A stretch of DNA of 64,000 nt from Istiophorus platypterus (GCA_016859345.1 CM029131.1:5354320-5418319), one strand, 5' to 3'; shown: positions 49,102-61,497, numbered from the stretch's first letter. A program made the numbers and translations. Notes: generated from the sequence alone by a model not told the origin.

Positions 49102-49680
49102 CATGAGCAAGTAAGAAACCAGATCGTAAGACTCATCAAAAATGGCAGAGGCTCCAGTTGCTGGATGCTCCGTGCATCGGTAGACTACTGAACGTGAGTC
49201 AAAACACAGCTGTAGCAGTGTTTCGGAGGTAAAGGAAGAGTCATACTACCAAAGACAGAAGGCACGGTGGCCGTGCTTGAAAATGGCGCCACATACAATT
49301 GATTATTAATGCAACCTTGAATTGAAAAATAGACGGATGGCACAAAGATTATCTGTGGCGACAGCCTGTTTGGTGTGGACCTGGCCAGGACTATCACAGC
49401 GACTGCGTAGTGCTGACCCTGAACCGCGGAGGTGGGAGTGTTGCTGATGCGGGGCTGCATGAGTGCGAATGGTGCAGGAGAGGTTATATTAATAGATGGC
49501 ACTATGAGTGCAGGTTTGTGTGCTCAAATGGTGAATGAAAAGAAACACACTGCGAAAAGCCCACATACTTTTAAAGAAGGAGAAAAAAAAGAAAACTATG
49601 ACCTGGCCAAGTATGTCCCATGACTTGAAGCCACTAAAACACCTTTGGAGTTTTTAAAGTTAAAGGTAGAGCAAGAATAA
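49102..49680 (+). pseudogene. Tc1-like transposase relic, second lineage
   Basis: The N-terminal helix-turn-helix part reads HEQVRNQIVRLIKNGRGSSC from 49102. The catalytic core is represented by GGGSVLLMRGCMSANGAGEV and then by MTWPSMSHDLKPLKHLW from about 49598. In this lineage the last motif is normally SPDLNPIEHLW. Here the catalytic Glu is Lys (AAA at 49637-49639), and Pro and Asn of the motif are also changed. The stretch that should hold the second catalytic Asp is deleted before KKHTAKS (near 49535). Multiple frameshifts separate the parts. Terminal repeats could not be located. Confidence 0.8.
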
Positions 49681-51289
49681 ACATTAGATATAAGACGACA
49701 TACAAAATCAAAAAAGCAATAAAATAAAAGACTCGAATCTCACTAATGAAGGGTGTAGTAGCATTTCTGTTGGTCAAATTAATTAGCTTCATTCTTCTTG
49801 GGATTTGGCTAAAAATCAAATGGGCAGGATTCTTAATTACTTAACATTTTAGTGATATTGACCAGGAGTGCACTCAGTTCTTTATACACTGTAAATCAGA
49901 AGCTTCTATTTAACAGTCAGTCAATGTTCAGCAAAAGGCATATGAATGCAAAAACTATGTCAACGCAATTTGACTTCGGCCTTTGCAAGACAGAAATGAA
50001 TCTAATGCATAAATTGTAAAATGTCAGGACGTCACTTGACAGTGCTGCATGGACAATACAAAGACTGCAAATCATAATACAATAGTCTGCTTGATAAGTA
50101 GTTTGTTTAGACTGAGATCTGACCTCCGTTAACACCATATCCATGGTGTTATCAAAACTAAGAAGACCTTTACAGTGTTTAAATGGCTTTTACTAGGCCA
50201 CAAAAGCAACACTTTGAGACCTGAGTATGGTAGAACAGTTTGCGCCCTGAAATTTTTAATGGGACAATTATCAGATGCACAATCAGCAGAAAAAGATAGG
50301 CAGAGTGGAGAAAATCATTGCTTAAATGTTGCTGGTTCTAATCACCTGATGAAAAGATTTGGACACAAAAAAGTATGATAAGGTCCACGTCAGCAAGGCT
50401 GTTAACCTTTTGTTTTGCTTCATAAAATTCCTCATCGGCTAACAGTAGATCGTCATTATGACTGAGCAGCCCCTTGGTTTGGATCCAAATAAGATTATTG
50501 TCACATATAATTCAGGGTGGTACAGAACTTCAGGCGCATTTTTCAGGGTTTTATGTAGATTACAGCCAATTACTGTTTTTGTTCTGTCCGTAATGTCTCA
50601 GTGTATTTTCAATTTCAAAGTTGTGCCATTTGGTGAGGGGAGGCACATGACAACATTCATGATGATGAAAGATCTTCCCAACGTATAATTTTGCTTGACA
50701 GCCTATCCCCTGGCTACGGGAACTTTTAAAGTATTAGTCACTTCGGAGTCGGTGCTGTAGCAGAGACAGTGTGTGGGAGGAAAATGAAAGACAAAGATGG
50801 GCCGGGGGAGAGGGGGGCTGCTAGGGCTTGCATCTGTGTTTCCAGAACACACGGGCCCGATAACACCAAAGGAACATACCCTAATGTACACAGTATTTAT
50901 TAAAATCACCCACATACAGATACGATTTTGAAATCCTTGCCTGGCAGCCTGTGTATACAAACATTTATTCATTTTTATCTTGCTTTTTTTTTTTTTTCTC
51001 CTCTGTGAGCACATCTGATTTGATTCGAATTCAGAAAATCCCGTTTCAGTTACTGTTACTTAATAAACTGCTCTGGTTTCTTTCTTTTCCTCACCTTCTC
51101 ACCACTGCTCTTGGATTTACTTCCATGTGGTGGAAACTATATCACAACACTTTACGTGAAGACACCGGCAGTGCTCTTTAGACCTGTTGCCACCTCTGCT
51201 CCATTTCTTTATTGGTCTCTGAATGCTGTATTGTTTTTAGTTTAGGGTGGTGATGATGGGCCGTCTGTTGGTTGGTCCACCAGTTTGGT
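49681..51289. other. No gene seen
   Basis: AT-rich DNA without recognisable exon, RNA gene or transposon. A T-run lies at about 50986-50998. The frames at 50175-50378, 50458-50688 and 50703-51014 are under 104 codons and have no domain signature. Confidence 0.5.
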
Positions 51290-51745
51290 CCAGACTTAAG
51301 TATCTCAACAGCTACTGGACGAATTGCCATAGAACTATACACATACTTTCAAGGCCTCCTGAGGATAAACTCTACTGACTTTGGATTATCCACTGAAGTT
51401 TCATCACTAGGAGACTGAAATTTTTGGTTTATAGTGAAGTATCTTGAAAACTTTTCAATACAGTAGATAGCCACGTAATTCAGCACAGAAATACATGTTT
51501 TCCAGAGATGGAATCCTTGTGACTTTGATGAGCCACTGACTTTGCCTCCAGTGCCACCATCAGGTAAAAAGAAAATACTCCGGTTTATGATCAAAGAACT
51601 GCAAACAGTAACATTCACATCCGTCTCAGTTGTGCCATTGGTTTCATGCTAGGTAGCTGATGTAAGCATGGCAACATGCTAAACTATGATGCTGAACATT
51701 ACAAACATTATACCTTTTGAAAATCATCTTTTTCAGACTTTCATT
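51290..51745 (+). repeat. Dispersed teleost repeat, family 3 (plus copy)
   Basis: Blocks read CTCAACAGCTACTGGACGAA, TTGCCATAGAACTATACACA, GAGGATAAACTCTACTGACT, GCCTCCAGTGCCACCATCAG, GGTTTATGATCAAAGAACTG and ATGCTAAACTATGATGCTGA. Internally two diverged subunits (about 51293-51428 and 51429-51565) follow the same 'gccat.g.a....gaggatgaa.cc..atgactttg.tgat' layout, so the element has an internal tandem duplication. An opposite-orientation copy is at 38615-39060. The minus-strand 89-codon frame over it is not a gene. Confidence 0.75.
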
Positions 51746-54700
51746 GAGATTATAATAGCTTACTGGTGTTAACATTTACCTTAAAGCAGCGCTGTTCCTA
51801 AGCACAGCCTCACAGAGCTGCCAGCGTGGACACAGCCTCTCTGTATTGTTTCTGTAGTGCTCATCAAAAACCCTGCATCGCTACCTTCCTAACAGTTATT
51901 ACACTTGAATTAGCAGTCTGCTCTCTGAGGTTAATGAGAATAAATTTTATCTAAGCTCAGAAGCAGAATAGCAACATGACACCACCTTAATAACACATCT
52001 CATCAGGGGAATTAGCCGGATCCGCGTTTAGGTCTTGTTTGGACACTCAGGCTTTGTAATGTGCCCTGTGTTTGAGGCATTACACCGGGCAGAAAGAACA
52101 CTATCTACCCACCCCCACTTTAGAAAGCATGGCTCAATCACCTTCCTGACAAGTGCTGCCATCTCTCATTTGGACACCCGTGTTATCCAATTGGCAGTGC
52201 TCACATTACTGGCCTGCCTCCCCCCCTTTTCTGGCTGCTTGAGGCAAACCCGCTGACGCTGCACAATAGCAACTTTCTATGGGCTGCTGGACTCATCTAC
52301 AGGGGGATTTTAGCTGAGGTCCCCTCTAATCGGGCTACTTCTGAATCAGCCAGGACTATTCCAAAGGGTGTGTTCATCGGGCTGTATTAATCTTTTGGTG
52401 AACTGATGCTGAACTCTTTATCAGCAAGGGGGGAGGGTGTATAATTGCCTGCGAGAGAGGCTTGGGACGATGGAAGAGGCGAGGCGATCCCACCTACCTC
52501 TTTCGCTGTCACTCACTGCTGTTTGCCAGCGATAGAAAACTGTTCAAATGAGAGCTACTTGTTATTTCATATTCAGCAATAGACGTCAGCTATAATCCTC
52601 ATCATCGATGTCATTATCACTGATTCATCAACCTCCACAAAAGCCTCGCCTCAGTATCTTTGTCTTTGTTTTCCTTTTGTAGAAATTATAAATCCCATTA
52701 TATTCTTGATGGACAGGAATTCACCAAAATCAAATATTTTGGAGGAAATTTGATACAAAAAAAAAAAACTATGAAAGGATATATCCTGCTACAAAATGCA
52801 TAAAACAGACATTCAGTGCAGCTTTTATCACCTCCTGTGTCACTGTGAACATCCAGTATGTTTCCTCTGCAAAATTTTCCCCTGCTTGGTGGCCATGCAT
52901 TTTTCCTTTCAAACAAAACGGGGCTCAGCAAAATACTTTTGTCATCAGCTGCCGTGTTTGGTTTGTTATGTGTCTCCTAAAAGCTCCACTTCGATGTAGA
53001 GTGAAGAGGGGGGGGGGGTGAGGTGGAGGAGGTTCGGAGAGTTCTGTGGTAACCTAAATAATTACACGCCCTGTTCTCCCAGAGTGATTAATTATATCTG
53101 CAGAAAGGGATTTCTTATTTTAGAGCCCTCCACAGACAAGAGCTGGTGGGGAGAAAGACAAGAAAAAGAAGGAAGACAAAATACAAGGAGGCCCTTATCA
53201 AACCTTTCTTGACAGATTTAGGCTGTATGCAAGACTTGCAGAGTAATATCTTTTGCTTGCTGGTCAGCCTGCTAAAGCTGCACTGAGGACATGAAGGATT
53301 TAAAGTGAATCAATGTTTCACAGTGGGCATAATTAACTGCAGTTGAGGATCTTGACAGGGTATTGGGAGAAATTTTATAGTGTTGCATATAGCATTTGGG
53401 AAGGATTAGTACTTCTCATGCCCATTACTTCACATAATTTCTTCATTTTCCTTATCTGTGTGTACCAGAGTGGCCTATCCGGAAGGTTTGTGAACATACA
53501 TGTCTCATTTGGCTTGGGGAATATCCCCCCATGGCTGACTGCATTCAGTCTGATTTGCCACATTGGGAACCTGCATTTAAATTTGTTATGATGCAGCTTA
53601 TCTTGGAGTTGGGGAGCTTGGGGTGGGAGGTCGTAGCAGGATGAGAAGCCTGGCAGAAATCTCTTCAGACCGAATTCACACTGGCTTAGTAGGTTTCCCA
53701 TATGGGAAACCCAGATTTGGATCCAGCCAGTGTCAACTATAACATTCAATTATAGAGAAGAAGATTGTGGCGAAAAGAAAAAAAAGAAAAGTGTTCCATA
53801 ATGCAAAAGGAAAAACAAGATATTTGTAATGGTCTAAAATAATGATAATATGATTCAGTTTCAGGAGATGAATGGTGTGAAATTAAGTCATGGCTAGAAG
53901 GTGTAAAGCTAAAACATGGATCATGGTTTGATCCAGATGGGAAAAACATTAATGGGTCAAAAAATTAAATCACCTGACCCCATTTAGAGAGTCTAATCCC
54001 TTTGAAATATATACACAACCAAGAAGAAACTGCTCACAATGGTTTTACTCATATTCTGGATAACTGCAACCTGCACAAAATATATTATACCGATTAATTA
54101 TGTTTGCATAAAACATGGAGCCCCAGTCTCTCATTTCGTATGCTGCACATTGTGTTTCACTCCTTATTCTTAATCTACAGAATGGGGTGGTAGTAATATA
54201 ATATAATCCAATATATTATGGAGAACTTTCATTCTCATTCATCAAGGCGAGGGGAAGGGAGGATAGGCCAGTGAGTGCAGATCACTGCTCAGTGCCACCA
54301 AGCATAGATCTCCACCCTCTGGCTCCGCACTGATCTGCCTGGCAAAGGCAAATTTAACACCAGCCCTCAGCTTTCCTAAATGGCACATAATCTCTGATAT
54401 GCTCTTAACCTTTTCAAGGCTGTGGGGGCGCTGGTGACACAGTCAAGCTGCCCATTATGTTGTGAATCTGTCAGTGGGTCCATAACTTCCTCCGCTCACC
54501 CACTCAGGTCTTATCCGGCATTGCAGGGTTTCTCCAGTATGCCAAACTGGCTCATGGTAGGGAAACAATAGAAAGCGTCTCCTCCCGCCCAATGGACCAT
54601 GCTGGCTCAAAGAAGGCTTACTTGACTCTTTTCTTTTGCATCTGTGCTGAGGGGGTGAAGGGGCTGCTCATGCTGAGTCTGCAGCAAAAACCATATGCCA

Positions 54701-54876
54701 ATGTCCAGCTGTATCAGAGGATTAGAGAATGCTCGGCCCTTTTTATTTGCTCTGAGTTGTATCAATTTACAGTGTAACGTGCTTTACAAGGCAATGCGAA
54801 TGTTTTCTTTTTTTAACAAGGGAACACTTCATCTAAGAGTTGCTTGTCCTTTAATGCCCCTTCATCACCACTGTAG
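51746..54876. other. No gene seen; contains a 20-bp palindrome
   Basis: No exon or RNA gene is supported. G-run (11 G) at 53008-53018. The 124-codon minus-strand frame at 53375-53749 has no recognised domain; it overlaps a perfect 20-bp palindrome at 53692-53711. Blocks around 52000-52260 and 54240-54560 look like unique, motif-dense DNA. Whether they are conserved needs alignment. Confidence 0.5.
53692..53711. repeat. Perfect 20-bp palindrome
   Basis: GGTTTCCCATATGGGAAACC is identical to its own reverse complement with no spacer. The centre CCCATATGGG resembles a CArG box (SRF-type site) and TTCCCATATGGGAA is also close to an EBF-type half-site pair. Either a dimeric protein site or a foldback repeat terminus is possible. 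Confidence 0.95.
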
Positions 54877-54915
54877 GTTGATCAGCCAGAACATTAAAAC
54901 AAGTTACAGGTACCT
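54877..54915 (+). mobile_element. Isolated Tc1-type terminal repeat
   Basis: GTTGATCAGCCAGAACATTA followed by AAACAAGTTACAGGTACC has the form of a fish Tc1 end of the type 'ccgatcagccataacattaaaaccac'. No matching opposite end or transposase adjoins it. The 56950-57375 transposase lies 2 kb away but its right end is of a different type, so the two are probably unrelated. Confidence 0.55.
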
Positions 54916-56949
54916 TGTTTTGAAAGGCGTCGGAAACCTGTGAAAATGTCCACTTCTGATAAAAATGTCATCCTAACTTCTAAGGTGCCATCTTTGTCCT
55001 CATTGACTAAATTGTAGTACTTCTGAGCAGTTGCTAAAGTTTGCCATAATTCTGACTCCAAGGAAGACACGTCCTCCTATGCTGATTTTCTTTTCTTTTT
55101 TTTTTTGGAGACACACAAAGTACCCCTGAAGAATCCTTGACACCTCGGAGGTTGAAATGACATTTATATCAGATCTAGCAATTACTGTGGGGCTGGATGG
55201 TTATTCATGTGTATGTCAGATAGGTAGAAAAGAGAACAAAATGTCTTCACAATACATTTACCCATGCGATGTACCTGTTGCAAAGGGATGAGTAGTTGGA
55301 TATCAGGGGGGAATTGTGACTGACAGAAGCTACACCACTGGGGTTGAGTGAAGCGAGAGCCTGCCATCACTCATCTTCGGTCAATTTAGGATGGTTGCTG
55401 TTCACTATGAAGAGCAGCTGGTCATCTAGAGTGTTCACATTTTCGGTGCCAATCATTCCATGCAAAGAACAATCCCTGCGCTGCTTTTGTTGGGAGAGTT
55501 TATTTGTCGCTTAGGCAACACATTCGCATAAATAAAAAGTGTCTTTGAATTATCTTGAGAATGCACCACTTGGCCTTTATGTAAAAATTAAACGGTGAAG
55601 ATGCGAAGCTGCATTAGGCTAAACAGCTCAGAATCCTTCCTAATAAAAAGCTGTCAAGCTCGTAATTCCTGCTGACTCATATACAGAACAAGTCGCGTCT
55701 GAGATTTAAAAGTTGTAAATGCTTCCGATGCCACATCAAAATTTGTTGCATTTTCAACTAATTTCTTATTTTAATTGTATACAAAGCAAGATATAATTCA
55801 GCCAAAGAGATCTATACCATCTAGAGCCTGATTTGAACCAAGACTCGTTATCGTTCATTAGCTGTAGAATAGGGAACACCTGTGCCAAATTCGGATCCAA
55901 TCCTGCGACGCGATAGAATCTGCCTTTAACATACTCTGCCATAAAGTCCAAGGATATCAAGAAAAGACTGACTGACTAATCCCACTCCTCTCACCACTTG
56001 AATGATAAAAGAGTAGCGAGTAGCAAACCATTCCAGCCTATTTCTAATGCACGAGAACAGACCAGATAAGACTGATTATCTATGATCTGGCCAGTGTTTT
56101 GGGCAAGTTCTCCTGGAAATAACTTCAGCCAGTCAGTAAATGATGTTTTGTAGTCTTGTGAGAATCAAGGAAAGACTGGCTGTTGCATGGTGCCTCTGAT
56201 ACCAAAAAAAAAACCAACCAAAAAAAAAAACACAGTCAAATTTAGGGGGGAAATTGTGCAGCTTCATTTATTTTAATATAAGTGAATATTGCTCATTTTG
56301 GCCCTCCAGTCTTGGGAATGATAGACTGGTTACTGAGCAGGGAAGTGAGAGAGTGAATGTAGAATGATATGAGACTGTGTCACAAAGAATCAATCCCCCT
56401 TTTTTTTTTTTAGAATGAAGGGTTATGGGTTTGTAGCAAAAGAGAAAAAGATTGAGCTGGAGTGCATAAAAGAGAGATGGAAAGAGGGCTTAGGGCTTGG
56501 CTACGGGGCAATGGGAAGATGAGGAAATATGATATGTACATTTCAATGAAATGGAGCTTAACCAGCTGAGAATTCAAACCGAAGAACAGTATCATGAGAT
56601 GGCTTCTAGAGAGGTTCCAAAGAGCTTTACGATCTAGTAGAATCTTTACCTGGAAATGGAACCAGAGAGGAAAACAGGAATGTTTTACTAAAACATGAAG
56701 AAATATATTTATAAATCATGCATTTTCATAGGGAATAGGCCTTTTTCAGGGATTAAGAAACTGGTTAACTTTCAGCTTTCCCGCAGCAATGGAAGAAAAT
56801 GAAGTCTGCAACTTTTGTTAATTACCTGCAAACCCTCTGTCCGTACAAAGTCAGTGTTGGAACAAACTGTAAATACACCCTCTGATGCATCATCAGGACA
56901 ATACTGTACTGTGCAGGAAGTAGAACTGTGTACTTATGTAAGAATGGTG
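54916..56949. other. No gene seen
   Basis: AT-rich DNA with A-rich low complexity at 56203-56231 and a T-run at 56400-56412. A motif-dense block at 55590-55700 (CAGCTCAGAATCCTTCCTAA and following) lacks simple repeats and could be conserved non-coding DNA. No exon or RNA gene is supported. Confidence 0.5.
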
Positions 56950-57375
56950 AGACAGACCGGTTGGTCATTGGTTCATCCTACAGCGAGATAATGACCCAAA
57001 ACAAAAAAGAACCAGACTGTGGCTGCACATGATGGAAAACCAGCACAGGCTCCAAATTAAAACCACATGGAGCTGGTTTGGGATGAACTGGACAGAAGGT
57101 GAAAGACAAAAAAAACCCTGCAACACAGTTGTGGGAACTTCTGAAAAAGTGTTGGGATAAAGTTTCCAAATCATGTTAAAGACTGTGTTCGGTTGCTGAG
57201 TTAGTCAGAAATTTAGATCAAATTGACAATTTAGGATTCAATGATTCCTTTTTTTTCTTAATTCTTTAATAGTTATTTGTTCTATTCTTTAATTTCAGCA
57301 ACAGAGACGCTGAATTATGTATATTTCAGAAACAACTAGAAAAATGGAGCTGTTCTAAAACTTTGGTCGCGTGAA
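56950..57375 (+). pseudogene. Tc1-like transposase, C-terminal relic, third lineage
   Basis: The fragment starts within the catalytic core. FILQRDNDPK (56972-57001) keeps the second catalytic Asp. MELVWDELDRR (from 57067) keeps the catalytic Glu (GAG at 57070-57072) in the motif normally written NP[MI]E. An in-frame stop precedes it (APN-stop-NHMELVW) and another follows, and the frame differs from that of the Asp motif, so the gene is broken. The right end GAGCTGTTCTAAAACTTTGG at about 57347-57366 matches a Tc1 terminus of the 'ttctaaaacttttgaccgg' type. The 5' two-thirds of the element is absent. Confidence 0.85.
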
Positions 57376-58316
57376 TATGTGTGTGTGTATACTGCGAATA
57401 CCGCTACTTTGCAAATTGGGTAACAATTCTTTAGTGACTTATAGAGTAGACGAATACCTGAGGATATTGACCTATCCCACAGATTAAAACCTGTTTGGGA
57501 GCCAGAACTGTAGGGATAAACGCTTCCCTACTTATCCACACTCCATGGCTTTGTGATGCAACACCTCAGTCAGCTCAATGGAAAAGCTCTGAGTGAGTCA
57601 GACATGTGCGCACACTGTGAACCAGACCCCTGGAGAGTGTTGAGAAATAAGCATGCTAGATAAAACACGGAATTGAAATTTAACAATAACTGAGGGTCAA
57701 GCAGGGCATGCTTTGTTGGCAGAACAAAAAGAGAAAGAATATCTGAATTTGAAAAAAAAAAAAAAACAACTTCCTTTCACTTTGTCTCTGCCCTCCTCAG
57801 CTGATATGACTGAATGGAAACTGTCAGTAGCTTTTGGAACGAAACACCAAGCCATGAAGCTTTATCCATGAAATGAATGCTTAATTGCCCAAATGTTTTT
57901 ATATTCATTTAATTGCCCTATTTAAAGCTTTCCAAGTGCATTTTCCCATAAACGCCGGTGGCCTTGAGATGCCATTGCAGTTAAAGTTTAGTTAATATCA
58001 TTCATCACTTCTGACAAAAAAAAAAGCAGAATCTCAGTTGGGCTTGACAAGAGCACTCCGCGGAGCGACTCTCTTTCTCACTATTTCAAAGAAAAGATTT
58101 TCTTTATTCGCCTACTGCCTTTGAATCTGCCACCAAGGCCTCAGATGCCAAAGGGACACTTTTAATTCATCAGCGGGGGGGACACTGAAGACTGTTCTGG
58201 ATCACTGGACAGACAGCGTCTGAAGTCTGAAAGACAGAGGGAGAGAGCGAGGAGTGAGAGGCACAGGAAGGGAGTGACTGGGTAATTTAAAAAGTCTCAC
58301 TCATAGAACGAATAAA

Positions 58317-58380
58317 GGACTTTGCAAACAGTGGAGGAGAAAGACCTCCACTGTTTAATTATCAAGTAATTGTAAAGTCC
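58317..58380. repeat. Nested inverted repeats: 12-bp plus 7-bp stems
   Basis: AAACAGTGGAGG (58326-58337) pairs perfectly with CCTCCACTGTTT (58345-58356) over a 7-nt loop, AGAAAGA. Outside it GGACTTT (58317-58323) pairs perfectly with AAAGTCC (58374-58380). The right spacer between the two stems contains AATTATCAAGTAATT. The whole forms a two-tier hairpin of 64 bp that could be a small-RNA precursor, a foldback relic or a protein site. Confidence 0.9.
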
Positions 58381-61304
58381 ATAACAACAGAGACCTGAGA
58401 GCGGGAGACAAGGGAAGAGGGACGGCTCCATGAAAATGTAATTAGCTGAATATCATTTCTCCTCCCTCTCAATAACTGTACAGTTTAAGGGGACACAAAA
58501 AGACAAACACATTCCAGTTCCTTTTAAGATAAAACTAAACGCGGTGTCACAGTTTAGATCTTCAGTGACTCGGATCAATAAGTAATTACCTCCGGGAGAA
58601 AGAAACACCTCCTCTCCCCATCTTTTTACACTCTCTTTAACCCCTCTATGTTTCCAGGGAAAAGAAACAAACTGGCAATGATGGGGACCGTCAGCACTTC
58701 CAAACCAGGCAACAAAAGTATTTGGTTTTTTTATCCCGTAACAGTTAAGAATTTGAGCAATTGGTTTATCTTGGTTTTTTTTTGTTGGTACTTTCCCCCA
58801 CCTGTGATAACTCAGGTGGATAACACCGATGGCCCACAGGGAAGGTTGAAAAAACTCGAGAATGGAGGGTGGGAGGGTCACCGGTCATAGTTCAAACTGT
58901 CGGAACGGATAGAGGTGGAGGTGGAGGGACGTGCACCCTACTCATCTTCTGGTAGCAACAGTTGCTGCCCTGCAGCGCATCACTTATCCTGAGACCGCTA
59001 CCTAAGGATCCCCTTGCAGGAAAAGGACCGGTACTAGTGCAGGGGTAGAATATCTGCTGCAAGAATGTATCTAAATAAACATTTTAAAAAAGTCTATAGT
59101 TAAAGTGAAAAACACATTAGCTAAACTATTTGTTAATACTATATATTGGTATCAGATGTGCTTTTTGTGCGGGATATTCTAAATAGTTAAGATGACAACG
59201 CTTCAATGTCTTTATCTGGATGCGGATGTGGTCAGAAGTGTAGACCTGTAACCACACCAGGCAGTCATGTCATGGAGTACGGACACACCCCGGAGTACAC
59301 ATCAGCGGAGCAGAGGAGGTTGAACCACTGAAGGTCGGCCAGAACAAGATTCAGATTCAGCTCGTGTCAAATTGCGTTTCTATTTTGAAAACACAGAGGA
59401 AAATTTACCATTGAAAAATGTTCAAAAAATTGAATGATATAGAAAGAGTCAGGGCTAACTTGAGGCACAAAACAGGACATTTTAACTTTTTAAAGTTTAA
59501 CCAAATCCATCATTATTCCCTAACCTTGACAATATTCATTTTTTTTTTTAAGTCTCAGGGGAGTAGTAGGTCTTGGAGAACTGGCCTAGAAATTTCTCTT
59601 TGCACATTGTAGTTCAGCGAGGACCATGAAACATTTACTGGGGACATTCTTTTTGTTCCAGCTGGCTTCACCAAAAGACAGCTGACAACAGCTCTTTTTA
59701 CTTAGCATGAGCTCATGCTTCATTTTATATCTACAAAGCTGTAAAAACTGTTCATTAATCTTGGGTGTACTGAGGCAACGTGGGGGTAAAAGCATTATCC
59801 AAAAAACATCATATCTGTTTCTGGTCATATGGTCAAACTCTTCATATGTTATTTTAGACCTTGCATCTCCTTTTGGGTTCTCGGTGTTTTGCATGTGGGA
59901 CTACTAAAACCAAGCGACTCTGACTATACTCTGCTTAAAAGTGCAATCTGCATGATCCCCTTTGCTGCCAAACAGCGGTCCAGGGGTCACTGCATTTCTC
60001 TGTCTCTTTGACTGAACACACATTGTGTGCAACAGCAAACAGTCAAACCGGATACTGGTCTTGGAACATCATGACAGCCCCCGTCCTTCACCTAGCTTCC
60101 AGAATAAACAGCTGCTCTGGCCTGATTGTGTCCTGTCAACGGGGACCGAAAGCTACATACTTCGTCTATAGTGGGTCCAAGACGATGCTCTCCGCCCCGA
60201 TGGACATGTACTGCGCATTGACTAATACATTTCATTATTGCTTTTTCTAAACGAGTGCAGGCAGAGTGAGGGAGCACAAATAGAAAAGCTCTATCAGCCC
60301 TGTAATTTAGAATGGATTTATTATTGGATTATTATTACATGAATAATGAGGAAAATATATCTGGATTTATCAGATTTGGCCCCAGAGGGGTGTTGTTGTC
60401 AGAGTTGTGCATTTTGTAAACCATTATACAGACACATTATCAAAACTCTTGTAGTCACTTGAAATGGTCCATGAAGGATTTTAACGGTTTGTGCTAACAG
60501 TATTTTTCTTCTTAGCTCAACATATCCATTTTGCATCAGTAGTTATAGCAAAAGGACATTTCGAAGGGTTCCTAATACACTGGCATCATTCTCCTGCAAT
60601 ATTAGTCTATGCGTCTGACCTCACCACTGAAACTGGATAGTTCAACAACTGCTTTCACTCTGCATTGTTTGGTGGATGAATGATGCACAGGAGGCTCGCA
60701 TCTATTTCTGTGCTGCCATTTCTTGCCCAGAAAGCAACAGCATCTTTGCGCGTTGTGCTCCAACACGGCTCGCTTTATATGATCAGTTTAGTGCTACAAA
60801 ATGCATTTTACCCTTTGTTACGGTTTAGCATTTTTAAGAAATTCCCATAACTAGCATGTTTGTACAGAGGGTGTGTTGATATGAAATTGCCACATTCGTA
60901 ACCTGCAGGGACTTGCTCTAATTCACTCACAAAACTGTTAGTGAGGTCAGGCACTGGTGGTGGGTGATAACCTCTGGATCACTGTAGGCGTTCCAGTTTA
61001 TCTCTGAGGTGACAGAGGTTGAGGTCAGGGATCTGCTGTGTAGAGTAAAGTTCTCCTTCACCAAACCCCAGAGATCAGTTTCTCTACGGACCTCACTTTC
61101 AGCACGGGAACATTGTCTTCCATTGCCACAAAGTTGGACCCCTAAGAGCGAAAGAACACAAAAGAACATCCAAGGGCTGTCCACATTCTTTTGAAATACA
61201 TATATTTATATGTTATTAACTGGTAGCACTAATCAGATTAGTTTTACTTGTCCAATGGGATAAAGCTGTTTTAGTTCACCTTAATTCAGGTGACTTTAAT
61301 ATTT

Positions 61305-61320
61305 CACACACACACACGCG
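61305..61320. repeat. Short (CA)n tract
   Basis: About eight CA units that run into CGCGTG. Confidence 0.9.
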
Positions 61321-61462
61321 TGAAAAAAAAATCTATTAAGCTCCCTTTGTAACACGTTTCTGTTTGCATCAAATAACTTTCCTGCAGTCACTGCTATAAA
61401 TAATGCACAGTTTTTCTCAGTATTGTTTGAAAGTATCTGAGGGGTCTCCCCCACTTCTCTCC

Positions 61463-61497
<35 letters not shown>
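61463..61497. repeat. Compound (CT)n(CA)n microsatellite
   Basis: About seven CT units pass directly into about ten CA units. Confidence 0.95.

Noticed and set aside
53375..53749. 124-codon minus-strand frame
   Set aside because: Overlaps the 20-bp palindrome and probable repeat sequence; no family recognised.
58453..58881. Longest open frame of the window, 142 codons on the minus strand
   Set aside because: No domain, motif or family resemblance; random-looking composition; no splice context. One frame of this length is expected by chance in 64 kb.
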